A stretch of 64,000 nt of DNA from Bacillota bacterium (GCA_017889585.1 JAGFZX010000002.1:1-64000); one strand, 5' to 3'; counted from the stretch's first letter, positions 9,250 through 19,755 are shown. The notes: generated by a model not told the origin, from the sequence alone. Numbers and translations are program-made.

Positions 9250-10296
9250 TTGATTAATCTTACCAATGTAACAAAGACCTATGTAGGGAAAAAAGATGTC
9301 TGTGCACTTAAGGGCGTCAGCCTTACTGTAGAGCCTGGTGAAATATATGGCATCATCGGCCTAAGCGGAGCCGGGAAAAGTACCTTGATTCGCTGCATTA
9401 ATATGTTAGAGAAGCCTACCGAAGGATCCGTTATTGTTGATGGACAGGAACTGACTTCTTTATCAATCAAAGAGCTTAGGGAAGTTCGAAAAAAAATGGG
9501 TATGATATTTCAGCACTTCAATCTCTTATCTTCGCGTACCGTATACGACAACATTGCTTTTCCCCTAGAACTGGAAAACAGGTCTAAGCAGGAAATTGAA
9601 CAGACGATTATCCCATTGCTAGAACTTGTAGGCTTAACAGATAAGAAGTCTTATTACCCGTCCCAACTTAGTGGCGGACAAAAGCAGCGTGTAGGTATTG
9701 CTAGGGCGTTGGCTAACAACCCGAAAATTCTCCTGTGCGATGAGGCCACCTCAGCACTGGATCCGCAAACCACCAAATCGATTTTGGAACTTCTTAGGGA
9801 CATTAACCGTAAGTTGAACCTAACCATTGTACTTATAACTCATGAAATGCATGTAATCAAAGAGATTTGTCACCATGTGGCAGTCATCGAAAATGGACTC
9901 ATTATTGAACAGGGTAAAGTTATCGATGTATTCACGAGTCCACAGTCGGTAACGGCTAAGGAATTCATCGGTTCCGTTATCAGTACAAATTTACCTGAAG
10001 AATTATTAAGGTCCTTGCAACTTTCGCCTACACCAATCCTCAATAGCAATATTATCGCTCGGCTTACCTTCCTTGGTGAGTCTGCAAATAACCCGGTTAT
10101 TGCAAGTTTGATTCGCAACTTTGATATTGATGCAAGTATTCTTTTTGGCAACGTTCACTATATTCAAGGAATACCGTTTGGTATACTGATTGTTTCTCTC
10201 TCTGGAAATGAGGACAGTTTAGAGAATGCTATGGCTTATTTGCAGAAGCAAGACTTAAAAGTGGAGGTGATAGGTTATGTCGCCACAAATAATTGA
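9250..10296 (+). CDS. metN: Methionine ABC transporter ATP-binding protein (MetN-like, with NIL domain)
   Basis: Walker A GLSGAGKST, LSGGQKQRVGIARAL, C-terminal NIL-like region; TTG start; followed by MetI and MetQ. Confidence 0.9.
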   Translation: MINLTNVTKTYVGKKDVCALKGVSLTVEPGEIYGIIGLSGAGKSTLIRCINMLEKPTEGSVIVDGQELTSLSIKELREVRKKMGMIFQHFNLLSSRTVYDNIAFPLELENRSKQEIEQTIIPLLELVGLTDKKSYYPSQLSGGQKQRVGIARALANNPKILLCDEATSALDPQTTKSILELLRDINRKLNLTIVLITHEMHVIKEICHHVAVIENGLIIEQGKVIDVFTSPQSVTAKEFIGSVISTNLPEELLRSLQLSPTPILNSNIIARLTFLGESANNPVIASLIRNFDIDASILFGNVHYIQGIPFGILIVSLSGNEDSLENAMAYLQKQDLKVEVIGYVATNN

Positions 10297-10930
10297 CTCT
10301 TTGATCCTTAGTCTGTGGCAGACCATTCATATGGTAGTTGTTTCAGCGAGCATTGCTGCTGTACTGGGTATTCCTTTGGGTGTCATAGTACTTACAACCG
10401 ATAAAGGACATATATTAGAAAATATTCCTTTTAATCGACTGTTAGGCGTCTTTATGAATGCGACTCGATCCCTTCCTTTTATTATTCTCATGGTAGCGAT
10501 TATTCCTTTAACCCGTTTAATTATTGGGACCTCTATTGGCACTGCTGCAACAATTGTTCCTCTCACTATTGCTGCCATCCCTTTTGTTGGACGATTGATT
10601 GAAGGGTCCTTAAGGGAAGTTGATTACGGGCTAATCGAAGCAGCTCTGGCTATGGGATCTTCTCCTTTTGAAATTATCCGCAAGGTACTCCTGCCAGAAG
10701 CATTACCGTCGATTATCTCAGGTCTTACAATCACAGTTATCGCTCTTATAGGCTACTCCGCAATGGCTGGTGTTATTGGTGGCGGCGGTCTAGGTGACCT
10801 GGCTATCCGGTACGGTTATCAACGGTTTCGGCCCGACGTAATGTTAGCAACGGTTATTGTTCTTATCGTTATGGTACAGTTTGTACAATTCACAGGCGAT
10901 TACATTGCCCGTCGCGTTAACAAAAAATAA
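10277..10930 (+). CDS. metI: Methionine ABC transporter permease (MetI-like)
   Basis: SLPFIILMVAIIPLTR, EAALAMGSSPFEIIRKVLLPEALPSII, AMAGVIGGGGLGDLAIRYGYQRF. Confidence 0.92.
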   Translation: MSPQIIDSLILSLWQTIHMVVVSASIAAVLGIPLGVIVLTTDKGHILENIPFNRLLGVFMNATRSLPFIILMVAIIPLTRLIIGTSIGTAATIVPLTIAAIPFVGRLIEGSLREVDYGLIEAALAMGSSPFEIIRKVLLPEALPSIISGLTITVIALIGYSAMAGVIGGGGLGDLAIRYGYQRFRPDVMLATVIVLIVMVQFVQFTGDYIARRVNKK

Positions 10931-10976
10931 AGCCATTATTGTAAAAAATATTTTATTATAAAATGGAGGTAAAAAA

Positions 10977-11801
10977 ATGAAAAAAATTAGCGTATTATTG
11001 GTAATCCTTAGTATTATGACGGTTCTAGTGGCCGGGTGCGGCGGCTCACAAAAAGCAAATTCTCCGGCTCCAGCTCCCGAAAAGAAGAGTGTCAAAATCG
11101 GCGTAACGGCGGGGCCACACGCCGAAATCATGGAAGTGGTCAAAAAAGTAGCGGCTAAAGATGGTTTGGATGTTCAAATTGTAGAATTTAATGATTACAT
11201 GACTCCAAATATCGCGTTGAGCCAAGGTGACCTGGATGCTAACAGCTATCAGCATCAGCCATGGCTAGATAATCAAATTAAAGATCGAAAGTATGACTTT
11301 GCTGCTGTGGGCAAGACGGTTATCTTTCCGATGGGGATTTACTCGAAGAGTATTAAAAACATTTCCGAAATCAAAAATGGGGCTTTGATCGCTATCCCTA
11401 ACGATCCTGCAAACAGCGGTCGGGCTTTAGCTCTTTTAGAAAAAGCTGGTGTTATCAAACTGAAATCGGGGGCTGGCATAAAGGCAACCCTTGCGGATAT
11501 TGTTGAGAATCCGAAAAATGTGAAGATCAATGAGTTGGATGCTGCCCAGATTCCCCATTCCCTGGTTGACTTAGATGTTGCCGCGATTAACACTAACTAT
11601 GCTATGGTAGCTGGACTTGTACCTACTAAAGATGCGATCGTCATCGAGGACGGAAATTCGCCTTATGCTAACCTGATCGTGGTTCGTAGCCAAGACAAGG
11701 ATAACCCTGTTTTCAAGAAACTGCTTACTGCTTACCAGTCGCAGGAAGTAAAACAGTGGATTAATGAGAAGTATAAGGGTTCATTCTTACCGACCTGGTA
11801 A
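10977..11801 (+). CDS. metQ: Methionine-binding lipoprotein (MetQ-like)
   Basis: Lipobox VAGCG; VGVTAGPHAEI, NSYQHQPWLD, IAIPNDPANSGRALALLEKAGVIKL. Confidence 0.92.
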   Translation: MKKISVLLVILSIMTVLVAGCGGSQKANSPAPAPEKKSVKIGVTAGPHAEIMEVVKKVAAKDGLDVQIVEFNDYMTPNIALSQGDLDANSYQHQPWLDNQIKDRKYDFAAVGKTVIFPMGIYSKSIKNISEIKNGALIAIPNDPANSGRALALLEKAGVIKLKSGAGIKATLADIVENPKNVKINELDAAQIPHSLVDLDVAAINTNYAMVAGLVPTKDAIVIEDGNSPYANLIVVRSQDKDNPVFKKLLTAYQSQEVKQWINEKYKGSFLPTW

Positions 11802-11862
11802 GATGCTACTTTAGCTTTATTTTATGATAGAAAATGCTATTTCCTTCACGTTTGCAGGGAAA

Positions 11863-11890
11863 AAGAAAGACCGCTAGAGCGGTCTTTCTT
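11863..11890 (+). terminator. Intrinsic terminator after metNIQ
   Basis: aagaaagaccgctagagcggtctttctt. Confidence 0.85.
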
Positions 11891-11946
11891 ATATAAATTT
11901 AGGTGATTTTTAATATAAGTTGTAGTGGATAAAGGAGGAGACTAAA

Positions 11947-12350
11947 GTGACAATAACCCTTGAAGAGAGGAAGAAAAAACTATTTGGTAACCATGTTCTT
12001 ACGATAACCCCTTTAACTGAAACTGGAGAAATTGACGAAGAGTCTACTCGAAATCTTGTTGACTACAGGATTGAAAAAGGTGTTCATGATATCCTGGCTT
12101 TGGGCGGTACGGGCTAAGTTTTTGCCCTTACTGATGAGGAAAGACAGCAATATGCCGAAAACGTTGTGGATCAGGTGAAAGGCCGGGTACCAGTTGGCAT
12201 TGGTGCGGATTACATATTTACCTGTATTCCCTATTATCATCCTCATCGGGAGGGGGGGCTTCCGACATATTCAATACATTGCTGATGCCTCGAAAGAGTT
12301 ACCACTGATGGTATATGATGGAGGAGGGGGTATTGTAAACCGGTAATGGA
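11947..12350 (+). pseudogene. Dihydrodipicolinate synthase/N-acetylneuraminate lyase-family remnant
   Basis: FGNHVLTITPLTETGEIDEESTRNLVDYRIEKGVHDILALGGTG*VFALTDEERQQ...; in-frame stop, internal deletion and frame change. Confidence 0.75.
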
Positions 12351-12481
12351 GCTGATTGATGAGATAAGAAAACGTGAACTAAAGGCGACAATGAAGAAGA
12401 TAGGCTTGTTTTTTTTGAAAAATAGAAAATAATGGCCTAGACAAGTGGCAATTAAAGCCTGTAGGAGAGAGAGAGAGTTTA

Positions 12482-13860
12482 ATGGCATTGCAAAGAGAGA
12501 TTATTAACCAGTTGAGGTTGATTGTCGGTGAAGGCAATATCTTTACCGATGTATTTGATTTGGAAGCCTATTCCTTTGACAGTTCGATGTACACCGGATT
12601 ACCCGATGTTGTTGTTTTGCCAGAGTCGGTACAGCAGGTCGTAGGCGTAGTCAATTTGGCTGGGCAATATCGAGTACCGCTGATGGCCCGGGGTGCAGGA
12701 ACCTGTTTGAGCGGAGGAGCGGTTCCTATTCATGGTGGGATTGTCTTAGGACTTACTAAAATGAACAAAGTTTTGGAATTAGACTTGGATCATGAAAGAA
12801 TTGTTGTCGAAACAGGAACTGTAAACTTGGCAGTCCAAAAACTAGTGAAGCAGCATGGCTATCTATTCGCGCCTGATCCAGCAAGTATGAAGGCTTCGAC
12901 TATCGGTGGTAATATTGCTGAAAACGCAGGAGGAATGCATTGCGTAAAGTACGGCAATATCCGTGAGCATATTTTAGGGCTGGAAGTCGTACTCGCCAAT
13001 GGGGAAGTCATTTTGACTGGCGAAATGGATAGAGAATATGCTAGCCCAGACCTCACTTCTCTGTTTTGCGGGTCGGAGGGGACTCTTGGTATTATTACTA
13101 AGGCTATGCTTCGTCTGACTCTTGTATCTGAGAAGATTGGTACACTGTTGGCTGTATTCGAAAATTTAGACGATGCCGGGAATGCTGTGTCGCAAATATT
13201 AGCCAACGGATTGCTGCCTAGTAGCCTTGAGGTTATGAATGAAGTGATTACCAAGGCTTTAATTAAATATATGAATGTTGATCTTTCACCTAATGGGGAG
13301 GTTACCCTTTTAGTGGAAGTGGAAGGCTACGCAGTTGAATTGGAAGCGCAGATGGCAATCGTGAGAGACAGTTTTATTGCCAATCATGCCATAACCTTTA
13401 GATCGGCGAAAGACCAGGCCGAAAGGGCCAAATTATGGGAAGCACGGCAAGGTATAAATGGTATTTTTGGGCAATTAGGCTCGGCACAGTTGGTACAAGA
13501 TCCATCTGTTCCTGTTGATAAAATAGGAGAAATGATGCGAGAAACTGCTAAGATTGGCAAGAAATATGGCGTCATCATTTGTCAAACTTGTCATGCTGGT
13601 GATGGTAATCTGCAGCCGGCCATCATGTATGATGCAAAATCAGAGAAACAACATAAAATGGCGGAGCAAGCTAGTGACGAGATCTTAAAAATTGCGATTG
13701 GCCTGGGAGGAAGCGTTTCTGGGGAACACGGTATTGGAATTGAAAATTGCGATTTATGCCTCAGCAGTTTAATAAAACAGAATTGGTTTTCATGGAAAAG
13801 TTTAAGCGAATGTTAGATCCTTCGTTACTACTCAATAGAGGAAAAGTGTTAGAACTATAA
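12482..13860 (+). CDS. FAD-binding glycolate oxidase-type subunit (GlcD-like), frameshift near 13745
   Basis: MARGAGTCLSGGAVP, SEGTLGIITKAMLRL, CHAGDGNLQP, SGEHGIG; C-terminal RFMPQQFNKTELVFMEKFKRMLDPSLLLNRGKVLEL is in another frame. Confidence 0.8.
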
Positions 13861-13884
13861 TCTAACAACAGGAGATGGCTACTT

Positions 13885-15078
13885 ATGGTTGAGGCACTTG
13901 AATCATGTTTTGAAGATATGTATTATCCGCGTTCTGTGGAGGAAGTAAGAGACATTATTGGTAAAGTATCACAAGACGACTGCAATATTGTTCCGATGGG
14001 TAATGGAACTAAAGTCGGTGAATATATTGGGAATCACGTCCAGCGTACAATTGGACTTTCTATGAAAAAGCTAAATAAAGTATTGGAGATTAACCAGGCT
14101 AACTTAACTATCACGGTCGAGGCGGGAATTTCCCTATTTGAACTACAGAAGGTTTTGCTGCAGCATAACCTATGGCTCCCGGTAGTCGTTCAGCGTGCTG
14201 AGCTACGTACGATAGGGGGGCTGATAGCAGAAAATGCTAAAAATTATGAAAAATATTCAGGGAAAAATATTGGGGATTATGTTATCGGTTTAGAATTTGT
14301 TACTCCCGAGGGTGAAATGATCCGAACTGGCGGGCGTACGGTAAAGAACGTAGCTGGTTATGATTTTACTCATTTATTGAACGGCAGTATAGGCACCCTT
14401 GCCATAATAACGAAGGTCACTTTTAAGTTAAAACCTAAAGCAGAACTACGAAAAACTGTCTTGATTGCCGCCGCTGATTTGAGCACCGGCAATGATTTGC
14501 TAACTATAGTAAAAAAAATGTCTCTGACTACGACTTCCTTTCATTTGTTTACGATTACCAGTGATTTCGATCCAGCTTTTTTTGAACGGGCAGAGGCAAT
14601 AGGGGTTATTAGTCTTGAGGGGGTTAAAGCAACAGTAGAGGACCACATTAGCAAAATACAGGAAGGTGTTAGGCAGAATGGTGTTGTGGAAAAAGTACTG
14701 AATAGTACGGATTATTGGGAGAACTACTCATCCCAATATAGTAATATTCCTCAGAAGTACAAAATCTGCGGCAAGGTAGACAAAAGACACTTGCCGAATT
14801 TTATAGACCTAACTTGCGAAAGTAAGAAAATTTTTGCAGGGTTTTTTATTGATATAGGTACAGGAGACATTAGCATGTATTGTCGAGACGAGGAAGTATT
14901 CAAAGATATGCATGACAGACTAGAAGAATTCACAACACGTTACGCGTTGCCTTCATGGATGGTAAAAAAACGCTCACACCCACTGTATCGATTAATCAAA
15001 AACAGTTTGGATAAGAAAAATTGTTTGTTTGCCAATAATTTAGTATTGTCTATTAACGATAGTGTGACTAGGAAGTGA
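13885..15078 (+). CDS. FAD-binding oxidoreductase, GlcE-like subunit
   Basis: IVPMGNGTKVGEY, GGRTVKNVAGYDFTHLLNGSIGTLAIITKVTFKL. Confidence 0.8.
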   Translation: MVEALESCFEDMYYPRSVEEVRDIIGKVSQDDCNIVPMGNGTKVGEYIGNHVQRTIGLSMKKLNKVLEINQANLTITVEAGISLFELQKVLLQHNLWLPVVVQRAELRTIGGLIAENAKNYEKYSGKNIGDYVIGLEFVTPEGEMIRTGGRTVKNVAGYDFTHLLNGSIGTLAIITKVTFKLKPKAELRKTVLIAAADLSTGNDLLTIVKKMSLTTTSFHLFTITSDFDPAFFERAEAIGVISLEGVKATVEDHISKIQEGVRQNGVVEKVLNSTDYWENYSSQYSNIPQKYKICGKVDKRHLPNFIDLTCESKKIFAGFFIDIGTGDISMYCRDEEVFKDMHDRLEEFTTRYALPSWMVKKRSHPLYRLIKNSLDKKNCLFANNLVLSINDSVTRK

Positions 15079-15085
15079 TTTTGAT

Positions 15086-16381
15086 ATGGGCGATTTATTA
15101 GTAGATCTGCAGAAATGCACTAGGTGTGGCTTCTGCCAGGACGTTTGCCCTACTTATAAGGCCGAACTGAACGAAGGATCAGTGGCGCGGGGGCGTCTTA
15201 AGTTGGCGAAAATGATTGAAGAAGGCAAATACCGGTGGGATAGGGACAGTAAGCTTCATAAGCATATCAATGATTGTCTATTATGTGGTGCTTGTGTTAG
15301 CAACTGTCCCGGCTCTATTCCGGTTAGCGAAGTGATGATAAAAGCTCGGCAGAAAATTAATAAACAATCTGGTACCGATCTGTTTTACAAGGTTGCCTAC
15401 AAGGGGGCGCTTTCTGATCAGAAAAAACTCAAATTGGGCCGAAATTTTATGCGGTTATACCAAATAACTGGAGTAAAGAGGTTGGTAACTGCCACAGGAA
15501 TATTAAAAGCGATACCACCATTAAAAGTAATGGAAGAGAGAATGCCAGAGGTACCGAAAAAAACATTTTTTGAGATGTTGCCAGATTTGGTTGTCCAACT
15601 GCAAAATCCGAAGTACAAAGTGGCTTATTTTTGTGGGTGTGCTACAAACTCATTTTTTGGTGACGTTGGTGCCGCTACCGTAAAGGTGTTGCAAAAGTTG
15701 AATTGCCAAGTATACGCTCCAACTGTGGAGTGTTGCGGTGAGCCTCATAAAGGTGCGGGTGATCTGGAGGAAGCAAAAAGATTGGCCAAAAGGAATATTG
15801 ATATCTTTTTTAACGAGAAAAATTTTGACTTTATTATTACAGATTGTGCTACTTGTGGCAGTGCGTTAAAAAATTACAAGAGATTGTTGGGCGATGATAT
15901 AGCTTATCAGATGAAAGCCGAACAATTTAGTGCTGCTGTTTATGACCTGAATCAGTTTATAGTATATAAAACTGATGCGCTAGAGAACATATCGGCAATT
16001 GACAATCAGGAGATAACCGTAACGTATCATGATCCTTGCCATCTGGTACGGGGTCAGAAAATTTCTGAGGCGCCCAGAGAAATACTGAAAAAAATACCTA
16101 GTGTAGTACTCGTTGAAATGGAAGATACAAACAGTTGCTGCGGCGGTGCAGGATCCTACGGATTCACTCACCATCGTTTATCAAAAAAATTTTTGCAAAA
16201 TAAAATGGAAAAGGTAAAGGCTACTGGAGCTAATTGTTTAGCTACCTGCTGCCCAGCGTGCATGATGCAGCTTGGTTACGGCATTAGAAGCGAGCAATTG
16301 AACATGAAGCTGGTGCACCCTGTGCAACTACTAGATAAAGCGCTGCTACAAACGATAGCTGATCAAAAAGTTGAAGGCTAA
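15086..16381 (+). CDS. Fe-S (CCG-domain) oxidoreductase subunit, GlcF-like
   Basis: CTRCGFCQDVCPT, CLLCGACVSNCPG, two CCG motifs (CCGEPHKGAG, CCGGAGSYG). Confidence 0.85.
   Translation: MGDLLVDLQKCTRCGFCQDVCPTYKAELNEGSVARGRLKLAKMIEEGKYRWDRDSKLHKHINDCLLCGACVSNCPGSIPVSEVMIKARQKINKQSGTDLFYKVAYKGALSDQKKLKLGRNFMRLYQITGVKRLVTATGILKAIPPLKVMEERMPEVPKKTFFEMLPDLVVQLQNPKYKVAYFCGCATNSFFGDVGAATVKVLQKLNCQVYAPTVECCGEPHKGAGDLEEAKRLAKRNIDIFFNEKNFDFIITDCATCGSALKNYKRLLGDDIAYQMKAEQFSAAVYDLNQFIVYKTDALENISAIDNQEITVTYHDPCHLVRGQKISEAPREILKKIPSVVLVEMEDTNSCCGGAGSYGFTHHRLSKKFLQNKMEKVKATGANCLATCCPACMMQLGYGIRSEQLNMKLVHPVQLLDKALLQTIADQKVEG
16358..16380 (+). promoter_or_regulatory. Isolated leader hairpin (element 8) overlapping a stop codon, lacking a clear terminator
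   Basis: gctgaTCAAaaagTTGAaggc(taa). Confidence 0.5.
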
Positions 16382-16543
16382 TTTCTTTGCAAGACAAGAG
16401 AAGATGCCTTAATAGGGCAAGTTCGGTTCTGCGAGGCGCGCTTCTAAAAAGCTTACAGCTATAAGTAGAAAAAAAGAGCCCTCCTTTGTTAGAATAAATG
16501 CAGGTTTGCCGACCGCATTACGAAACAAAGGAGGACTATCCAA

Positions 16544-16822
16544 ATGGATAACAGCAGCTTAGCACATACAAAATGGAAATGCAAATATCATATAGTATTT
16601 GCTCCGAAATATCGAAGGCAAATTATATATGGGAAGATTAAAAGGGATATAGGGATTATATTGAGAAAACTATGCGAATATAAAGGCGTAGAGATTCTTG
16701 AAGCAAATGCTTGTGTAGATCACATTCATATGTTAGTTAGTATTCTGCTGAAATTGAGCGTATCGCGGTTTATGGGATATTTGAAAGGTAAAAGTTCATT
16801 GTATTTCTTCACGGTTCTAATG
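16544..16822 (+). mobile_element. IS200/IS605-type transposase, 3'-truncated (fused to DUF6803-like sequence)
   Basis: HTKWKCKYHIVFAPKYRRQIIYGKIK...GVEILEANACVDHIHMLVSI; upstream gagccctcctttgtt...aacaaaggagga hairpin. Confidence 0.85.
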
Positions 16823-17187
16823 CTGGTGGATGGAGAACCTGGAATAAGTGGATTTGAATTGTTCTAGGTTTCTATTTCTTAGGCGTCTTCCTCAATCTAA
16901 TGACTACGGTTGTTCCTAACATCCAGTGGCGCGGTATTGCGGATATACTGGCAGTGGAGTCATATCTCAGCGGTGTTATTCCTCTCTTTGGCATTGCCTT
17001 GCTGGAGTTTGGCGTGATTGGCAAGGGAAAAACAGATGATGAGAAGATGAAGCTTCATTTTATCATCTTGACCGTCTTCCTCGTTGTGGCTCATGTCGCC
17101 ATGGTTTTTGGTATGGTTGATCCAACGATTATGGGGTGGAATCCTAATGTCGGTGGCGGACATATGCAACATATGGGACATCAATAA
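16823..17187 (+). pseudogene. DUF6803-like membrane protein, 5'-truncated
   Basis: Frame reads WRTWNKWI*IVLGFYFLGVFLNLMTTVVPNIQWRGIADILAVESYLSGVIPLFGIALLEFG... Confidence 0.55.
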
Positions 17188-17213
17188 AAGAGTAGGTATA
17201 TACTTTATAAGTA

Positions 17214-17242
17214 TTGACAATGGGCTGTTGTAAGTATATAAT
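17214..17242 (+). promoter_or_regulatory. Sigma-A promoter TTGACA-N17-TATAAT
   Basis: Exact consensus boxes, just upstream of leader element 9. Confidence 0.85.
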
Positions 17243-17270
17243 GATAAAAAATTGCAAAAGTAGTAACTTT

Positions 17271-17337
17271 GCTGGCTGGTCAAAGAACTAGAGGCTATAT
17301 TCCATTAAATGATGGAGCATAGCCTCTTTATTTTTTT
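17271..17337 (+). promoter_or_regulatory. Leader attenuator element 9
   Basis: gctggCTGGTcaaagaACTAGaggctat...atagcctctttattttttt. Confidence 0.85.
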
Positions 17338-17404
17338 ATCTAAAATAGTCAATTTTTATAATTGACTGTTTGTTCACTAGAAAGGTAAAAGGAAGGCGGA
17401 TTGA

Positions 17405-18184
17405 ATGATTAAAATTAAGGATCTAAATAAAGATTATATTACGCCTCATACTAGGATACATGCCTTGAGTAATATCAATTTACAAGTTGAAAAAGGAGAT
17501 GTTTTTGGTATTATCGGCTTTAGTGGAGCCGGCAAATCAACGCTGATTAGATGTCTAAATCGTCTCGAAGAACCTGATTCAGGTAAAATTATCATTGCAG
17601 GACAAGATATTACGGCGATGAACAAACAGCATTTAAAGTTGGCCAGAAGAAAAATAGGTATGATTTTTCAGCAATTTAATTTACTTGATGCAAAAAACGT
17701 TTTTGAAAATATTGCTTTTCCTTTGAAGGTTTCCGGATATCCTAAGAATCAAATCAAACACCGGGTCGAAGAAATTCTTGATTTAGTTGGTTTGGCAGAT
17801 AAAGCCAAGGCATATCCATTGCAGTTAAGCGGAGGTCAAAAACAAAGGGTTGGTATAGCCAGGGCTCTTTCCAATAAACCAGATGTACTACTTAGTGATG
17901 AAGCTACTTCTGCTCTTGACCCTCAAACGACTTATTCTATATTGGAACTACTAAAGGATATTAATAAGAAATTGGGGCTGACAATTGTCTTAATTACTCA
18001 TGAACTGGATGTATTGAAACATATTTGCAACAATATGGCTGTTATTGAGCAGGGGAAAATTGTTGAGAATGGATCAGTTGAAAAGTTCTTTCTTAATCCT
18101 GAGAGTGATACGGCGAAACGATTTATTAGCATTCTGCACGGTTTTCAAGCAAATCGTGTATATAAGGAAGGTGGTGGGATTTGA
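17405..18184 (+). CDS. metN: Methionine-type ABC transporter ATPase (second MetN)
   Basis: GFSGAGKST, LSGGQKQRVGIARAL; followed by MetI/MetQ-like genes. Confidence 0.88.
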   Translation: MIKIKDLNKDYITPHTRIHALSNINLQVEKGDVFGIIGFSGAGKSTLIRCLNRLEEPDSGKIIIAGQDITAMNKQHLKLARRKIGMIFQQFNLLDAKNVFENIAFPLKVSGYPKNQIKHRVEEILDLVGLADKAKAYPLQLSGGQKQRVGIARALSNKPDVLLSDEATSALDPQTTYSILELLKDINKKLGLTIVLITHELDVLKHICNNMAVIEQGKIVENGSVEKFFLNPESDTAKRFISILHGFQANRVYKEGGGI

Positions 18185-18849
18185 ATGACGATGTACTAGA
18201 ACTACTGCTCACCGGTCTTGGTGAAACGGTTTACATGGTAGCCCTCTCTACTCTCATCGCATTTGCGATTGGATTGCCCCTAGGAATTATATTGGTAGTT
18301 ACAGAAAAAGGGAATGTGCTAGAAGCCCCAAAAATCAATAAAGTTCTGGGGACAGTAATCAATGTAGTACGCTCATTTCCTACCATTATTTTAATTGTTG
18401 TCTTACTTCCTTTAGCTCGGTTTATTGTGGGAACGACCCTGGGTACTACGGCGGCAATTGTACCTTTATCCATTGGAGCGGCGCCATTCATTGCTAGAAT
18501 TATTGAGAACTGCCTTAAGGAGGTTAGTTTTGGCAAGATTGAAGCAGCGACGGCCATAGGTGCCAATCCTTTAACGATCATTGCGAAAGTACTTATTCCG
18601 GAAGCTCTGCCTTCTCTCATTCGAGGGTTAACCATTGCAGTGGTAGGGATTATTGGCATGACGGCGGTTGCTGGGGCCATTGGAGCAGGCGGTTTGGGAA
18701 GTCTTGCCATACGGTTTGGGTACATGAGATATCGGGATGATATTATGATTGCTACTGTTATAACGTTAATTATTCTGGTGCAAGGTGTGCAAATTGGAGG
18801 TGATTTCTTAGCGAAATATATTAATGGGAAAAGATATAAGTTTGATTAA
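18181..18849 (+). CDS. metI: Methionine-type ABC permease (second MetI)
   Basis: RSFPTIILIVVLLPLAR, EAATAIGANPLTIIAKVLIPEALPSLI, AVAGAIGAGGLGSLAIRFGYMRY; TTG start. Confidence 0.88.
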   Translation: MNDDVLELLLTGLGETVYMVALSTLIAFAIGLPLGIILVVTEKGNVLEAPKINKVLGTVINVVRSFPTIILIVVLLPLARFIVGTTLGTTAAIVPLSIGAAPFIARIIENCLKEVSFGKIEAATAIGANPLTIIAKVLIPEALPSLIRGLTIAVVGIIGMTAVAGAIGAGGLGSLAIRFGYMRYRDDIMIATVITLIILVQGVQIGGDFLAKYINGKRYKFD

Positions 18850-18864
18850 GAATAGAGTGAAAGG

Positions 18865-19716
18865 ATGATTGAAATGATTAAAAAAGGCATAATTACTAAA
18901 ATGGCATTAGGAACAATTAGCATTATAATAGCTGCAAGTATGTTTGTTGGTTGTTCATCAAGTAAGACGAATAGTTCACAAAATAACGGTAAGCCTGAAG
19001 TAACCGTGAAAGTAGGGGCAGCGGCAGTGCCCCATGCCGACATATTGAATTTTATTAAACCAAAATTGAAGGCAGAAGGAATCAACTTAGAAGTTATTGT
19101 GATGGATGACGATGGACAGTTAAATCCAGCACTAAAAGACAAACAAATTGACGCAAATTATTTTCAGCATGTCCCGTATTTAGATTCGGTAGCAAAAGAG
19201 AAAGGTTTTAATTTTACTGTTACTGCCAAGGTGCATGTTGAACCCATTGGATTTTATTCACAAAAAATAAAATCCATTAATGAACTTAAAGAGGGTTCTA
19301 AAATCGCAATTTCCAATAACCCATCCAATGAATTTAGAGGGCTTATTCTTTTGGAGAAAAATGGTCTAATTAAACTAAGACCAGGGTTAGCTCAATATTC
19401 TTCTACGCCGAGAGATATTATTGAAAACCCTAAAAAGTTAACATTTGTTGAAATCGATTCTGCTCAACTCACTCGTTCGTTGCCAGATGTGGACGGTGCT
19501 GTCATCAATACCAATCGAATCCTAGAGGCTAAATTAGATCCGAATACCGCATTATTTAGAGAAGATGCCAACTCTCCTTATGCGAATATTTTAGTTGTAA
19601 GGAGCGGGGAAGAAAATCGCCCAGAACTTAAAAAACTTGCGGAATTTTTAGTGACTCCAGATGTTAAGACGTTTATCCAGAATAGGTATGGTGTAGCAGT
19701 TGTTCCTGCATTTTAG
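18865..19716 (+). CDS. metQ: MetQ/NlpA-family lipoprotein (second)
   Basis: Lipobox FVGCS; AVPHADIL, DANYFQHVPYLD, IAISNNPSNEFRGLILLEKNGLIKL. Confidence 0.9.
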   Translation: MIEMIKKGIITKMALGTISIIIAASMFVGCSSSKTNSSQNNGKPEVTVKVGAAAVPHADILNFIKPKLKAEGINLEVIVMDDDGQLNPALKDKQIDANYFQHVPYLDSVAKEKGFNFTVTAKVHVEPIGFYSQKIKSINELKEGSKIAISNNPSNEFRGLILLEKNGLIKLRPGLAQYSSTPRDIIENPKKLTFVEIDSAQLTRSLPDVDGAVINTNRILEAKLDPNTALFREDANSPYANILVVRSGEENRPELKKLAEFLVTPDVKTFIQNRYGVAVVPAF

Positions 19717-19755
19717 AGAGAGCCCAAGATAGAGTGACAAGGAGGAAAGGGTAGG

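Noticed and set aside
15412-15440. ctgatcagaaaaaac inside the GlcF-like CDS as another leader
   Set aside because: Lacks the CTGA-AGGC 3' half and any terminator; chance match in coding sequence.
18231-18725. 164-aa minus-strand ORF opposite metI
   Set aside because: Antisense shadow of a conserved permease; no RBS or family signature.
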